DNA of 64,000 nt from Pedobacter frigiditerrae (GCF_032678705.1 NZ_JAVTSS010000001.1:2170001-2234000), one strand, 5' to 3'; positions 52,708-61,149 are shown, counted from the first letter of the stretch. Notes: a model not told the origin generated them from the sequence alone. Made by a program: numbers and translations.

Positions 52708-53808
52708 TTAATGCTCCGCTTTAAAACTCAGGTAAGTAAATTTTTTATTTTGCTGTTTGTTTTTCCTCACATCCCTATCAAAAACACGGTTTAAATTATT
52801 GGCAGCTAAATCTTCCAATCGGTTATTTATTTTGAGTTGATAAATACCTTTTTGCCAATTTTGCTCTGGTGTAAATACCCAAGCATCATCCGCATTGACA
52901 ATAACTTTCCCTTTAACCTTTTTACCTTTTCCATCCAATACTTCAATAGATTCTAATAACAGGTAATGATCTAAGTATTCTTTGGTGTTGATATTCAATG
53001 TTGATCTTGTATCAGGAATGGGCTGGCTAATTAACCAATTATTTACATTCGGAATTTGATCATCCCTTTCTCCTGCAATAAACTCTTTTTTATAATCGGT
53101 TTTAAGTTTTAATCCTTGATGGTCTTTCCATCTTTGTGAAATAACCAATTGGTAAGTTTGATCGGTTTTTAATGGATTGCCCAATTTCTGATTTAAAGTT
53201 AAATCCCGTTTTACACGGCCAGGATCTAACCAAACAGTCAATACCTTACCAGTAGTATCCCAAAGCTCGGGTTGCAAATTTAGAAACACATTGTGCATGG
53301 TATCTCCTTTTTTAGCTAGCAAAGCGATATAATTTAAAGATTCACCAGTACGCATTGGTTTTGAAAACTCAATATAAATCTTCAATAGATTTTCTGGAAT
53401 CGTATCTATATCAGGGTAGATTTTGACAATTTCTGGTGAATTGTTTTTGGGAGCAGGAACTTGAATAGAACCAATCAGTTTTTCATTATCATAAATCTGA
53501 TATTGAAAACCAAAGGTTAAAGGAATTAGTGGTTTAAAAAGAATGAAACTATCTTGATCCTTAAAAACCCCTAGAATTGAAGTTTTAGTGTTAGCATTTT
53601 GATCAATAACTTTTAAGTCATTAATCGTACCTTTAATCAATCCTTTTGGTATTTGAATACCTACTGGGAATTGGTTTTCATAAACAATGCTGAGCTTATT
53701 TTCGCCATTTTTACAAGCTGCAAAAAAGGCTAATAAAAAAAAGACCAGGCTATATTTGAAACATAACCTGGTCTTTTTAACATGTATTGAATTAAATATT
53801 TTTACCAT
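52708..53808 (-). CDS. Ig-like (SbsA/Big_5-type) lipoprotein
   Basis: A 366-residue lipoprotein with lipobox FFLLAFFAACKNG (modified cysteine about residue 32). The mature part looks like beta-sandwich modules: one centred on EIVKIYPDIDTIPENLLKIYIEFSKPM (a Big_5/SbsA Ig-like pattern, here described by its IYIEFSKPM core, about 140-215) and a C-terminal module with AWVFTPEQNWQKGIYQLKIN. Function unknown. The gene overlaps the previous ORF by 17 bases and its signal-peptide codons contain a terminator-like hairpin (53738-53778). Confidence 0.8.
   Translation of the reverse strand: MVKIFNSIHVKKTRLCFKYSLVFFLLAFFAACKNGENKLSIVYENQFPVGIQIPKGLIKGTINDLKVIDQNANTKTSILGVFKDQDSFILFKPLIPLTFGFQYQIYDNEKLIGSIQVPAPKNNSPEIVKIYPDIDTIPENLLKIYIEFSKPMRTGESLNYIALLAKKGDTMHNVFLNLQPELWDTTGKVLTVWLDPGRVKRDLTLNQKLGNPLKTDQTYQLVISQRWKDHQGLKLKTDYKKEFIAGERDDQIPNVNNWLISQPIPDTRSTLNINTKEYLDHYLLLESIEVLDGKGKKVKGKVIVNADDAWVFTPEQNWQKGIYQLKINNRLEDLAANNLNRVFDRDVRKNKQQNKKFTYLSFKAEH
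53738..53778 (-). terminator. Terminator-like hairpin inside lipoprotein coding start
   Basis: AAAAGACCAGG and CCTGGTCTTTT form an 11-bp perfect stem (arms 53739-53749 and 53767-53777) followed by a T8 tract on the minus strand. It lies about 15-55 bases after the stop of the upstream gene yet inside the first 25 codons of the lipoprotein gene, so it could attenuate read-through between the two. Confidence 0.7.
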
Positions 53809-54898
53809 CCGAAGTCCAAAGATCTAAATCTCCATTGGCTTTTTTCTGTATCACTACTGCTCTAGTATCGTCCAATTTATCTAATTGCATTACTTTTTCA
53901 TAAGGCAAAGCGGTAAAGTTAACACCAGCAGTTGTAGCAACCTTTGAGGTTAATGAACCTTCAAATTTTTGAATTTCCTCATGACTAACTTTTGCCGCGG
54001 GGCGACGATCATTAGCCATTACCAAAAAGTCTTTATTGTCAGTTTTTAACCAAATCATATCTGCAGGAGTATTCTGATTACCCATTTCTGCGATTGTTCT
54101 TCCTTTAGCACTAGCACCTGGTTTTAAATCATCCATTGCAAAAAGAACTAAAGGTGTACAAGTATAACTTGCTACCACATACTCTTTGCCTGCAATTTTG
54201 GTAACAGAGAACGTACGGATTGGGGAAGTTGTTTCGTATCTGCCATGAGCACCATGATACATTTCTAAAGACGATTCATCTTCTTGTTTACCTGTAAAAG
54301 GAAAACCTATACTCCTAAAAGATGAGCTAAATTCTTTATTGCTTAAACCACTTACCATTAATTTACCATTATAGTAACCAAGGTCAGATATTGAAGAAAC
54401 CCTTAATGGTCTGCCTCTTTGATCTTTCGCATCTGCTGCAGCAACGTTATTTAATTCAATAGATGAGAATTTCACATCTTTTAATGAAACAGGTTTAATC
54501 TCATTGTCTGCATTAAGCGTTAGCAGAAGTGGTGTACCATCTGCACTTTTTACTGCAATGTATAATTTCTTAGAAATAGGGTTGACTGCAATATCAGTAA
54601 TGTTGATGTTTTCTTTAGCAGTACCTAAGGCCTCAGCGATTTTCACATCAATGTTTTTTAGCTCGAATGCTTTAGCAGTGTTTACCTTCTTAGTGTCTTT
54701 GGTATCTACAGCAAAAACCGCAGCACTTTGAGAATCACCAATAAACAATACCCCATTCGGACCAAAAGTTAATGCCGTAATTGATTTAATTTCTGGTGTA
54801 CCAACAGCTAAATTATAAGGATTATCTGCTTTGCGAGTACCTGCAAACAATAAAACACCAGCTACTAAAGCTGCTAGAAATAGATAAGATTTTTTCAT
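53792..54898 (-). CDS. Secreted hypothetical protein, probable beta-propeller
   Basis: A 368-residue secreted protein with an N-terminal hydrophobic signal (MKKSYLFLAALVAGVLLFAG). The body has repeating blades such as ITALTFGPNGVLFIGDSQSA, ITDIAVNPISKKLYIAVK and ISDLGYYNGKLMVSGLSN, which suggests a propeller of six or seven blades. A HGAHGRYETTS segment and cysteine in YTCTPL are notable. No family is recognised. It shares a 17-base overlap with the downstream lipoprotein gene, making them an operon with a hairpin at the junction. Upstream by 44 bases is the DUF1573 gene. Confidence 0.75.
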   Translation of the reverse strand: MKKSYLFLAALVAGVLLFAGTRKADNPYNLAVGTPEIKSITALTFGPNGVLFIGDSQSAAVFAVDTKDTKKVNTAKAFELKNIDVKIAEALGTAKENINITDIAVNPISKKLYIAVKSADGTPLLLTLNADNEIKPVSLKDVKFSSIELNNVAAADAKDQRGRPLRVSSISDLGYYNGKLMVSGLSNKEFSSSFRSIGFPFTGKQEDESSLEMYHGAHGRYETTSPIRTFSVTKIAGKEYVVASYTCTPLVLFAMDDLKPGASAKGRTIAEMGNQNTPADMIWLKTDNKDFLVMANDRRPAAKVSHEEIQKFEGSLTSKVATTAGVNFTALPYEKVMQLDKLDDTRAVVIQKKANGDLDLWTSDGKNI

Positions 54899-54942
54899 AA
54901 TTATTATTTTAATAAATCAATTAGGCATCAGCCGATGCTTTT

Positions 54943-55338
54943 TTATTTTGAAGTTACCGAAGCAACTACCTCACCTTTGATGTATACTTTTTTAATAGCT
55001 TCAGTAGCATTAGACCTGATGGTAGTTTCTTTTGTAAACTGACCAATAGCAGCTGCGTTATAAGTTAATGTAATAGAACCAGTAGCTCCTTTTTTAATTG
55101 GAGTTTTTGTAAACTCAGCAACGGTACAGCCACAAGTAGGCTCAACTGCACTAAGAATTAATGGTTTATCGCCAACGTTTGTAAATTTTAAAGTTGCAGT
55201 AACTGGAGTACCTTGTTTTACCTTACCAAAATCGTAAGTCTCTTTTTCAAATTTAAATTGTGGTTCAGTATCAACATTCATTGATGTTAATGCAGTAAAA
55301 CCTAGTACTACCGCAAAAAGGAGGATTAATTTTTTCAT
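54943..55338 (-). CDS. DUF1573 domain protein, exported
   Basis: A 131-residue secreted protein with a signal peptide (MKKLILLFAVVLGFTALTSMNV) and one DUF1573 domain, an Ig-like/ASPM-SPD-2-Hydin-type beta sandwich. The diagnostic pieces are KETYDFGKVKQGTPVTATLKFTN, EPTCGCTVAEF (the conserved CGC) and NAAAIGQFTKETTIRSN. Bacteroidetes have many copies; the function is not known. First gene of a likely operon with the propeller-like and lipoprotein genes. Confidence 0.92.
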   Translation of the reverse strand: MKKLILLFAVVLGFTALTSMNVDTEPQFKFEKETYDFGKVKQGTPVTATLKFTNVGDKPLILSAVEPTCGCTVAEFTKTPIKKGATGSITLTYNAAAIGQFTKETTIRSNATEAIKKVYIKGEVVASVTSK

Positions 55339-55433
55339 AATTTTATAATTCTTAATCGAATATACATAAAAAGTAATTTCGCTAGTACTTTGATTATAAA
55401 ACTTTTGTAAAAAGTATGTTGTAACATCTGTTG

Positions 55434-55509
55434 TTTGTCATTCAGAGCAACGCAAAGAATCTATTCGATAATTCTTATTTTTAAATTCATCTGAAGTCGG
55501 AATGACAAA
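55434..55509. repeat. TTTGTCATTC element, copy A (76 bp)
   Basis: Starts TTTGTCATTC (55434-55443) and ends with the exact complement GAATGACAAA (55500-55509). Inside is CAGAGCAACGCAAAGAATCTATT. It lies between divergent genes. Same family as 55950-56006 and 60234-60368. Confidence 0.75.
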
Positions 55510-55545
55510 CTATTTTTATCCTAAATTTGAAAAACAAATCACCTC

Positions 55546-55923
55546 ATGCATATTGATCACGCTACTATTCGCACTAATCACCTAAAAGAAACAAGAGATT
55601 TTATGGTTTCAGTATTTGATTTAGTTGAAGGCGAAAGACCAGAAACCATTGCGGCTTTAGTAGATGGTTATTGGCTGTATTGGAATGAATCGCCTTTAGT
55701 ACATATCATCAAAAGTCCAGTAGGCACAGAAGATGTGACAAATAACTCAACTGAAGCGATAGATCATTTTGCTTTAATAATGGAAGATTACGATGCTTTT
55801 AAACAAAAATTAATAACAATGGAAATCCCTTTTAAATTAATGGATGTGCCAGAATTAAAAATTAAACGCATCTTTTTGCATACGCCCCAAAACATATTGA
55901 TAGAAACTATATTTAGAGATTGA
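55546..55923 (+). CDS. VOC/glyoxalase family protein
   Basis: A 125-residue member of the VOC metalloenzyme superfamily (glyoxalase, dioxygenase and epimerase fold). Two beta-alpha-beta-beta-beta halves are seen: HIDHATIRTNHLKETRDFMVS and HFALIMEDYDAFKQKLITME. A probable metal-ligand set is His3 or His5, His69 in AIDHFAL and a C-terminal glutamate near ILIETIF. The reaction cannot be assigned. ATG start, compact. Confidence 0.85.
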   Translation: MHIDHATIRTNHLKETRDFMVSVFDLVEGERPETIAALVDGYWLYWNESPLVHIIKSPVGTEDVTNNSTEAIDHFALIMEDYDAFKQKLITMEIPFKLMDVPELKIKRIFLHTPQNILIETIFRD

Positions 55924-55949
55924 GGCAAAGTATATTGAAAATAAGGTTG

Positions 55950-56006
55950 TTTGTCATTCAGAGCAAAGCAGCCTGTCCCGACTTCTTCGGGAAAGGATCT
56001 ATTTTG
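55950..56006. repeat. TTTGTCATTC element, copy B (one-ended)
   Basis: Begins TTTGTCATTC (55950-55959) and contains CAGCCTGTCCCGACTTCTTC (hairpin CCCGA-CTTCT-TCGGG at 55977-55991) then GGATCTATTTTG. The distal GAATGACAAA end is absent, so this copy is truncated. Almost identical to the internal part of copy C at 60234-60368. Confidence 0.7.
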
Positions 56007-56015
56007 CAAATATTT

Positions 56016-56201
56016 TTATTTCCGCATATCTTTTTTAGCATACCCTTTCCAATAAAACTTACCATCCTTGCCTCCTTCCCAAACATCGCTAACTGCTTGT
56101 TTTTTAAAAGGAATTTCTTTTTCAATTGAAATCAATGCTTTTGCAACTCGCCTAAAACGCTTATTCCATTGTCTCTTCATCAGCTTTTCAGATGTAGCCA
56201 T
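56016..56201 (-). CDS. Small basic hypothetical protein, 61 aa
   Basis: A 61-residue basic protein (MATSEKLMKRQWNKRFRRVA ... VSDVWEGGKDGKFYWKGYAKKDMRK, with pI clearly high). The KKQAVSDVW...DGKFYW pattern looks conserved and unlike random translation, so I keep it as a real gene with moderate doubt. No ribosome binding site, but that is common here. Function unknown. Confidence 0.45.
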   Translation of the reverse strand: MATSEKLMKRQWNKRFRRVAKALISIEKEIPFKKQAVSDVWEGGKDGKFYWKGYAKKDMRK

Positions 56202-56285
56202 GGTATAACCGAAGATTGGAGTCTTTCTTTTGGAGCGTGATATAATACGAAGAAAACATTTAAATTCAGTAATAATTTTAAGGAT

Positions 56286-56343
56286 TGTCAGGCTGAGCGT
56301 AGTCGAAGCTCAGCTAAAGTCTTCGACTATAGTTAGACAGACC
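56286..56343. repeat. REP-like hairpin with CTGAGCGTAGTCGAAG core
   Basis: AGTCGAAG (56301-56308) pairs with CTTCGACT (56321-56328), flanked by TGTCAGGCTGAGCGT and ATAGTTAGACAG with further partial pairing. The CTGAGCGTAGTCGAAG core is a repeated motif in Bacteroidetes intergenic regions as far as I recall, and a relative is in the loop at 10633-10650. Confidence 0.7.
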
Positions 56344-56373
56344 AATATCTATTTTTTCTATCTACCAAGATAA

Positions 56374-56413
56374 CAAAAAAGCGGGAACAATTCATCCGCC
56401 TTGCCCTCGCTTT
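56374..56413 (-). terminator. Terminator of flavoprotein gene
   Basis: On the minus strand AAAGCGAGGG pairs with CCCGCTTT (one bulge) around an 18-base loop and is followed by a T-rich tract. It lies about 80 bases after the flavoprotein stop codon. Confidence 0.55.
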
Positions 56414-56491
56414 ATTTACTTAACCTATAATATATACGGTTATAAAAGCTAAATATTATCTATATTCTTTAATTGTTTAAGTATTTGTTAC

Positions 56492-58198
56492 TTAGACACT
56501 TTTAATAATTCTAGCCGAGGCTTCTTCAGAAAAATCTAGCCCAGAATAATCTGGATTAAATCCGCCAATATAAGGTACGGCCATCATAAAAATCCGATCA
56601 TTAAAAGCCCCATATTCGTCAACCACATTAAAATTATCATTAATGGCTATGCCTGGTACTTTTAAGTAATAATCGCCAGTTTCGGTTAATTCTACCGCTT
56701 CTTCATTGTCAAAATTAGCGGCTTCTCCTTCTTGTTTAGATTTAAACTTCAATTTAGCCGGACTAATCGTTCCTTCAGCTACCAAACTTTTAAAAGGAAA
56801 CTGATGATAGTTTAAATGAGGCTGACCAACACAATCGATAAAAGTTTGGTAATAAACTGATTCAGACTTTCCATTTTCAGCTTGGTAATGATAAATAATA
56901 CCTCCATTTTCTTTCACCTCAATTTCGCTATCAACTCCAACAGCAATTAAATCTAATACACCAGCCTTGTGCAAAGCCAATAATTCTCTACATGAAGTTT
57001 GAGGCACAAAAGCTATTACAATGGAAATAAGCGGCATTAATATTTTTTGTAAACGTAACATATCCTCGGCGGCTAAATATTTTGCTGGATAATTCATAGC
57101 AAAACTTAACATGGCCAACAACTCTTTCCAATAAACTGATTGTTTACGTTTAATAGATTTTTCCGCTTCCAAGTATTCTGCCCTTAGCAACTGAAAAGGA
57201 TCTAGTCGTTCCCTCAAGTCCATTAAAAAATCCACAAAAACTTCCAACTTCATTTCAGCAATTTGGCTGTAAAATTCAGGGTCTTTTGTTTTAATGATTT
57301 CCTTAAAATCCTTTTCAAAAATATAATCTAAGGAAATAAAACCATTGTTATCTTCTCTATGTGCTTGTATTTCTTCTTTGCTTAACAGCGATTTACCAGA
57401 AAGCCGAGGGTCTTCTAAATGAAACCTAACCGCAGGTAACATTCCATTTTTAGAATGCATGATCAATTTAAAACCTTCACTTTTTTTATTTAGAACGTAA
57501 ACTAATTCATCATTTTTATCCCATTCAAACCTTCCATTTTTTCTACTTAAGGTCCTAATGGCATCAATAGCCGTTAATGAAGAACCCTTAATAGCCACAG
57601 GATGATTAATTTGAAGTGATATTTTTGATGGAGGATAAGGAGAATCAAAATAACCATCAGTTTTTCCTTCATACTTTTTAGGCCAATTATGCCCCGTACA
57701 TACAATTACTTGATCAAAAGTAAAGGTGTCATCATTGGCTAACTTTACTTTAACTTTTTGTTCTTCTGGTAAGTCAACAATGTCGATTACCTCTACCCCC
57801 AAATAAATATTAGTTTTAAGTCCTTGTTTATCGGCCATTTGCTTCAAAAGATCAAATTGGGCAAAAAGATATTTACCAAAAAACAATCGTGGTAAAACCC
57901 TGTATTCATTAAAGTTTTCAGGATCGATGTTAAATTGAGCTAAATAATCAATAGGCAATGTTTTTACCCAGTCTGTAATGTGGCAAACAATGGTAGGAAT
58001 TTCATTATCAGAAACATTGGTGATGTGTTCGTAATTAGCACCTTCTGCACTATATGGCATCCCAGAACCAAGCTGTTGTTTTCTTTCAAAAATGGAAATC
58101 TCTATATCATCTCTCCTAGCTTCTACAAACCTTTTATACATAAAAAGTGCGCTGGGTCCGCCACCTAATATCGCAATGCGTTTCTTTAGTTTATCCAT
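56492..58198 (-). CDS. FAD/NAD(P)-binding protein (NAD_binding_9 type)
   Basis: A 568-residue flavoprotein from the ATG at 58198 (MDKLKKRIAILGGGPSALFM). A longer TTG start at 58273 is less likely. The dinucleotide fold ILGGGPSALFMYKRF (about residues 9-23) is followed by ISIFERKQQLGSGMPYSAEG and a second motif VIVCTGHNWPKKYEG. The C-terminal half is helical with a late VDEYGAFNDRIFMMAVPYIGG. It resembles the FAD-NAD(P)-binding family of unknown substrate. It is divergent from the SDR/DUF2867 gene 132 bases away, suggesting a shared regulatory region. Confidence 0.85.
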   Translation of the reverse strand: MDKLKKRIAILGGGPSALFMYKRFVEARRDDIEISIFERKQQLGSGMPYSAEGANYEHITNVSDNEIPTIVCHITDWVKTLPIDYLAQFNIDPENFNEYRVLPRLFFGKYLFAQFDLLKQMADKQGLKTNIYLGVEVIDIVDLPEEQKVKVKLANDDTFTFDQVIVCTGHNWPKKYEGKTDGYFDSPYPPSKISLQINHPVAIKGSSLTAIDAIRTLSRKNGRFEWDKNDELVYVLNKKSEGFKLIMHSKNGMLPAVRFHLEDPRLSGKSLLSKEEIQAHREDNNGFISLDYIFEKDFKEIIKTKDPEFYSQIAEMKLEVFVDFLMDLRERLDPFQLLRAEYLEAEKSIKRKQSVYWKELLAMLSFAMNYPAKYLAAEDMLRLQKILMPLISIVIAFVPQTSCRELLALHKAGVLDLIAVGVDSEIEVKENGGIIYHYQAENGKSESVYYQTFIDCVGQPHLNYHQFPFKSLVAEGTISPAKLKFKSKQEGEAANFDNEEAVELTETGDYYLKVPGIAINDNFNVVDEYGAFNDRIFMMAVPYIGGFNPDYSGLDFSEEASARIIKSV

Positions 58199-58330
58199 TC
58201 TTGAGCAAATTAATTTAGATGTAGCTGCTAATTTCTTCTCTAAAACCAAAAATTTGTTAAATGGTTTCAACAAACTATCGAAACATCCTAAACAACTTGG
58301 TGTTTCGTATATAGCTTAATAAATTCAACA

Positions 58331-59788
58331 ATGAAGATACTCTTAACAGGTGCAAATGGCTATATAGGGACTAGGTTATTGCCTATCCTTTTAGAACAGG
58401 GTAATGAAGTTGTTTGCATGGTTAGAGATAAACGCAGATTTGCAACTGAAAGCGAGTTTGGGCACCAAGTGAAAATAATTGATGGAGATTTGCTTAAGCC
58501 TGAATCTTTAGAAAACATACCAAAAGATATACAAATTGCCTATTATCTTGTTCATTCTATGTCTGGTAGTGGAGACTTTGCTGATTTAGAATTAAAATCT
58601 GCCCAAAATTTTGTTAGCGCCATACAAAAGACAAACTGTAAACAAATTATTTATTTAACTGGAATTGTTAACGATGAACAACTATCTAAGCATTTAAGCT
58701 CAAGACTAGCAGTTGAAGAAGAGTTGAAACAATCTGGCATAGCTTACACTATTTTACGAGCTGCCATTATTATTGGGTCTGGCTCTGCTTCCTTTGAAAT
58801 TATTAGAGATTTAGCAGAAAAACTACCTGTTATGATTGCCCCCAAATGGGTAAGAACAAAATGCCAACCAATTGCCATTAGAGATGTTTTAGCTTATTTG
58901 AGCGAAGTAAGAGCAAATGAAAAAGCCTACAACCAAGTATTTGATATTGGTGGACCTGATATTTTAACTTACAAACAAATGCTGCTCCAATATGCAGAAT
59001 CTAGGAATCTCAAAAGATGGATTATAACTGTCCCTGTTTTAACGCCTAAACTATCTTCCTTATGGCTTAATTTAGTAACCGCTGTTCCTTATTCTTTAGC
59101 CAGAAGTTTGGTTGACAGTATGAAGAATGAAGTAATTTGCCAAACCGATCACATTAAAAATGTGGTACCTAGAAAATGTTTAACCTATAAGGAAGCACTT
59201 AAATTAGCTTTTGAAAAAATAGAACAGAATTCAATAGTAAGTAGCTGGAAAGATGCATTAAATAGAGGTTACTTGGAAACTTCGTTTATGGATCAAATTA
59301 AAGTTCCACAAAACGGCACTTTAGAATATAAAGTTAAAATGCCATTTGAGCGCAAAGCGGAAGAAGTTTTCGAGAACATTTGGGGCATAGGTGGTAATAG
59401 AGGTTGGTATTATTTAGATTGGCTGTGGAGTTTACGGGGTTTTTTAGATAAATTGTTTGGAGGTGTAGGCACAAGACGCGGTCGCACAAGCAATACCAGT
59501 TTACAAGCTGGTGATGTATTGGACTTTTGGAGAGTTTTGTTAGCCGACCAGACTAATAAGAGATTATTGCTTTATGCAGAAATGAAAGTACCAGGCGAAG
59601 CTTGGTTAGAATTAAAAATCATCCAATTTCACGACAAATCTTATTTATCTCAAATTGCCACCTTCAGACCAAACGGTTTGTGGGGCAGAATGTATTGGTA
59701 TGCCATGTTCCCATTTCATTTGGTATTATTTAAGGGAATGGCTAAACAGATTACGCAGTATAAACCTGCCAGTAGGAAAATATTTTAA
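58331..59788 (+). CDS. SDR-type NAD-dependent epimerase with DUF2867 domain
   Basis: A 485-residue two-domain protein. The N-terminal atypical short-chain dehydrogenase (about 1-300) has the nucleotide motif ILLTGANGYIGTRLLPILLE, a YYLVHSMSGS block and later YTILRAAIIIGSGSASFE; it lacks a textbook YxxxK. The C-terminal DUF2867 domain (about 320-485) includes NIWGIGGNRGWYYLDWLWSL. Such proteins sit near envelope or lipid genes in Bacteroidetes, but the substrate is unknown. It ends 11 bases before the convergent ferredoxin-like gene. Confidence 0.88.
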   Translation: MKILLTGANGYIGTRLLPILLEQGNEVVCMVRDKRRFATESEFGHQVKIIDGDLLKPESLENIPKDIQIAYYLVHSMSGSGDFADLELKSAQNFVSAIQKTNCKQIIYLTGIVNDEQLSKHLSSRLAVEEELKQSGIAYTILRAAIIIGSGSASFEIIRDLAEKLPVMIAPKWVRTKCQPIAIRDVLAYLSEVRANEKAYNQVFDIGGPDILTYKQMLLQYAESRNLKRWIITVPVLTPKLSSLWLNLVTAVPYSLARSLVDSMKNEVICQTDHIKNVVPRKCLTYKEALKLAFEKIEQNSIVSSWKDALNRGYLETSFMDQIKVPQNGTLEYKVKMPFERKAEEVFENIWGIGGNRGWYYLDWLWSLRGFLDKLFGGVGTRRGRTSNTSLQAGDVLDFWRVLLADQTNKRLLLYAEMKVPGEAWLELKIIQFHDKSYLSQIATFRPNGLWGRMYWYAMFPFHLVLFKGMAKQITQYKPASRKIF

Positions 59789-59799
59789 TTTCTCATCCA

Positions 59800-60063
59800 T
59801 TACAAAAAACAGTCGCATTCATCCTTTCCGCCTAAATCAATTATTTTTTTTAAAATTTCCTTGTCAGTACCGCGATAACGGACAGCTGATATGCAAGATA
59901 CTGCTAAAGCATTAATAGCTCTTTCCGTTTCCTCTTCGCTTTCAGGTTGTTTCTTAAAATAACACCCAAATTCGCCCATTTCCATTAAGTCAGGTGCTTC
60001 CGCTTCTGGTGCACCACACAGTGTGCATGAGTCACACTGAACATAAAAGTCACCAAGGAACAT
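59800..60063 (-). CDS. Ferredoxin-like [4Fe-4S] protein, 5' end damaged
   Basis: An 87-residue reading frame from the ATG at 60063 (MFLGDFYVQCDSCTLCGAPE). Cys10-x2-Cys13-x2-Cys16 and Cys57 (LAVSCISAVRYRG) are spaced as in single [4Fe-4S] ferredoxins; the tail ends ECDCFL. A 315-base reading from GTG at 60114 is also open but starts inside a duplicated unit. The authentic N-terminus is probably the short ORF at 60108-60194, now out of frame. The core domain is intact, so it may still be made by re-initiation; otherwise it is a recent pseudogene or an assembly error. Confidence 0.65.
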   Translation of the reverse strand: MFLGDFYVQCDSCTLCGAPEAEAPDLMEMGEFGCYFKKQPESEEETERAINALAVSCISAVRYRGTDKEILKKIIDLGGKDECDCFL

Positions 60064-60161
60064 TATTAGAATCTGGCGTGGTATTTTTTGCTTCAGATTT
60101 TTTAAAGTCACCAAGGAACATTATTAGAATCTGGTGTGGTATTTTTTGCTTCAGATTTTTT
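60046..60161. repeat. 58-bp tandem duplication over ferredoxin 5' end
   Basis: Bases 60046-60103 and 60104-60161 are identical except for one C/T difference. The 58-base unit is not a multiple of three. It spans the ferredoxin start region and explains the broken 5' frame. Confidence 0.9.
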
Positions 60162-60194
60162 AAAAAGTCCGAAGATTTTTTCGAATAGATTCAT
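60108..60194 (-). pseudogene. Detached N-terminus of the ferredoxin-like gene
   Basis: A 28-codon frame on the minus strand, MNLFEKIFGLFKKSEAKNTT followed by PDSNNVPW and a TGA. Its hydrophobic-basic start and NNVPW end look like a ferredoxin leader that would continue as WGDFYVQCDSC. The stop comes at the junction with the first duplicated unit. The two pieces are offset by +1 in a single-copy reading, so a small indel accompanies the duplication. Confidence 0.5.
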
Positions 60195-60233
60195 ATTTTT
60201 CTAGCAATCTGTTTCCTCCCAAGACCGAAAAGG

Positions 60234-60368
60234 TTTGTCATTCAGACTTGTTCCGATCCGATAGCTATCGGATTTACATCGGTAGCACAGCAGCCTGTCC
60301 CGACTTCTTCGGGAAAGAATCTATTTTGTGAATTTCACTCATAATTTCTCCAAAACTGGAATGACAAA
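60234..60368. repeat. TTTGTCATTC element, copy C (135 bp)
   Basis: Begins TTTGTCATTC (60234-60243) and ends GGAATGACAAA (60358-60368). Inside are a perfect palindrome CCGATAGCTATCGG (60258-60271), CAGCCTGTCCCGACTTCTTC and AGAATCTATTTTG. The interior matches copy B closely. Confidence 0.8.
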
Positions 60369-60378
60369 GCTTAATTCA

Positions 60379-61149
60379 CTACAACTCTCTTACCCAAATA
60401 TTTCTAAAGCTAATTGGTTCGCTTGGATCGCCGTGAGATTGTAACTTAATTGGACTGGCACCATGAGCCTTTGAATAACTAGGTTTGCCTACATATACCG
60501 TTGGACCAGTTAATTCGAAGTTATTTTGCACCAACACACCATTAAATAAAACCGTAACTCTTGCTGCGCTTTTTAAAGTTCCATCCTGGTTAAATACCGG
60601 AGCAGTCCAAATTACATCATAAGTTTGCCATTCGCCTGGTTTTTTATTGGCATTTACCAAAGGTGTAGTTTGTTTGTAAACACTAGCCGCTTGTCCGTTT
60701 GTATAAGTTTTGTTATTATATGAATCCATGATCTGTACTTCATATCCCGCATCACCAGGGCCAATTGAGGCTAAAAACAAACCACTATTACCACGATTTT
60801 GTCCTGTTCCTGTTATGTTACTTGGAATTAACCATTCTAAATGCAACTGGTAATTATTAAATGCCTTTTTGGTTTCAATATTTCCAGTTTTTTTGTCAAC
60901 TGTTACAATGCCATCTTTCACAATCCATTTAGCAGCTCCTTTATCGTTCACACTAACCCACTGATCTAAGTTTTTACCATCAAATAATATAATTGCATCA
61001 GATGGTGCTGCAGTATTTGTAGCCCCTGGCGTAACTACAACAGGTACTGGCGTATAAAATTCAGTGTCTTCGTGTTTTGCTTGCGCTTGTGCTTGCGTTG
61101 CAAAAAATGAGGTAGTTAATAAAGTAGTGATAAAGAAATAACGTTTCAT
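60379..61149 (-). CDS. DUF1080 family secreted protein (3-keto-disaccharide hydrolase-like)
   Basis: A 256-residue secreted protein with signal peptide (MKRYFFITTLLTTSFFATQAQA). A single DUF1080 domain begins IILFDGKNLDQWVSVND and has the lectin-like jelly-roll pieces NYQLHLEWLIPSN, NSGLFLASIGPGDAGYEVQI and RNIWVREL at the end. The family includes 3-keto-disaccharide hydrolases and other glycoside-related enzymes; activity here is unproven. Monocistronic on the minus strand, downstream of nothing obvious. Confidence 0.87.
   Translation of the reverse strand: MKRYFFITTLLTTSFFATQAQAQAKHEDTEFYTPVPVVVTPGATNTAAPSDAIILFDGKNLDQWVSVNDKGAAKWIVKDGIVTVDKKTGNIETKKAFNNYQLHLEWLIPSNITGTGQNRGNSGLFLASIGPGDAGYEVQIMDSYNNKTYTNGQAASVYKQTTPLVNANKKPGEWQTYDVIWTAPVFNQDGTLKSAARVTVLFNGVLVQNNFELTGPTVYVGKPSYSKAHGASPIKLQSHGDPSEPISFRNIWVREL

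Noticed and set aside
54920..54950. GCATC/GATGC hairpin with a plus-strand T-run near the DUF1573 stop
   Set aside because: The stem is only five bases and the T-run faces away from the genes it would terminate, so I did not list it as a terminator.
58199..58273. Longer N-terminus of the flavoprotein
   Set aside because: It needs a TTG start and lies ahead of the usual dinucleotide-fold beginning; the ATG at 58198 fits better.
59994..60188. Plus-strand frame across the 58-bp duplication
   Set aside because: It repeats the same peptide stretch because of the tandem duplication and is opposite the ferredoxin-like gene.
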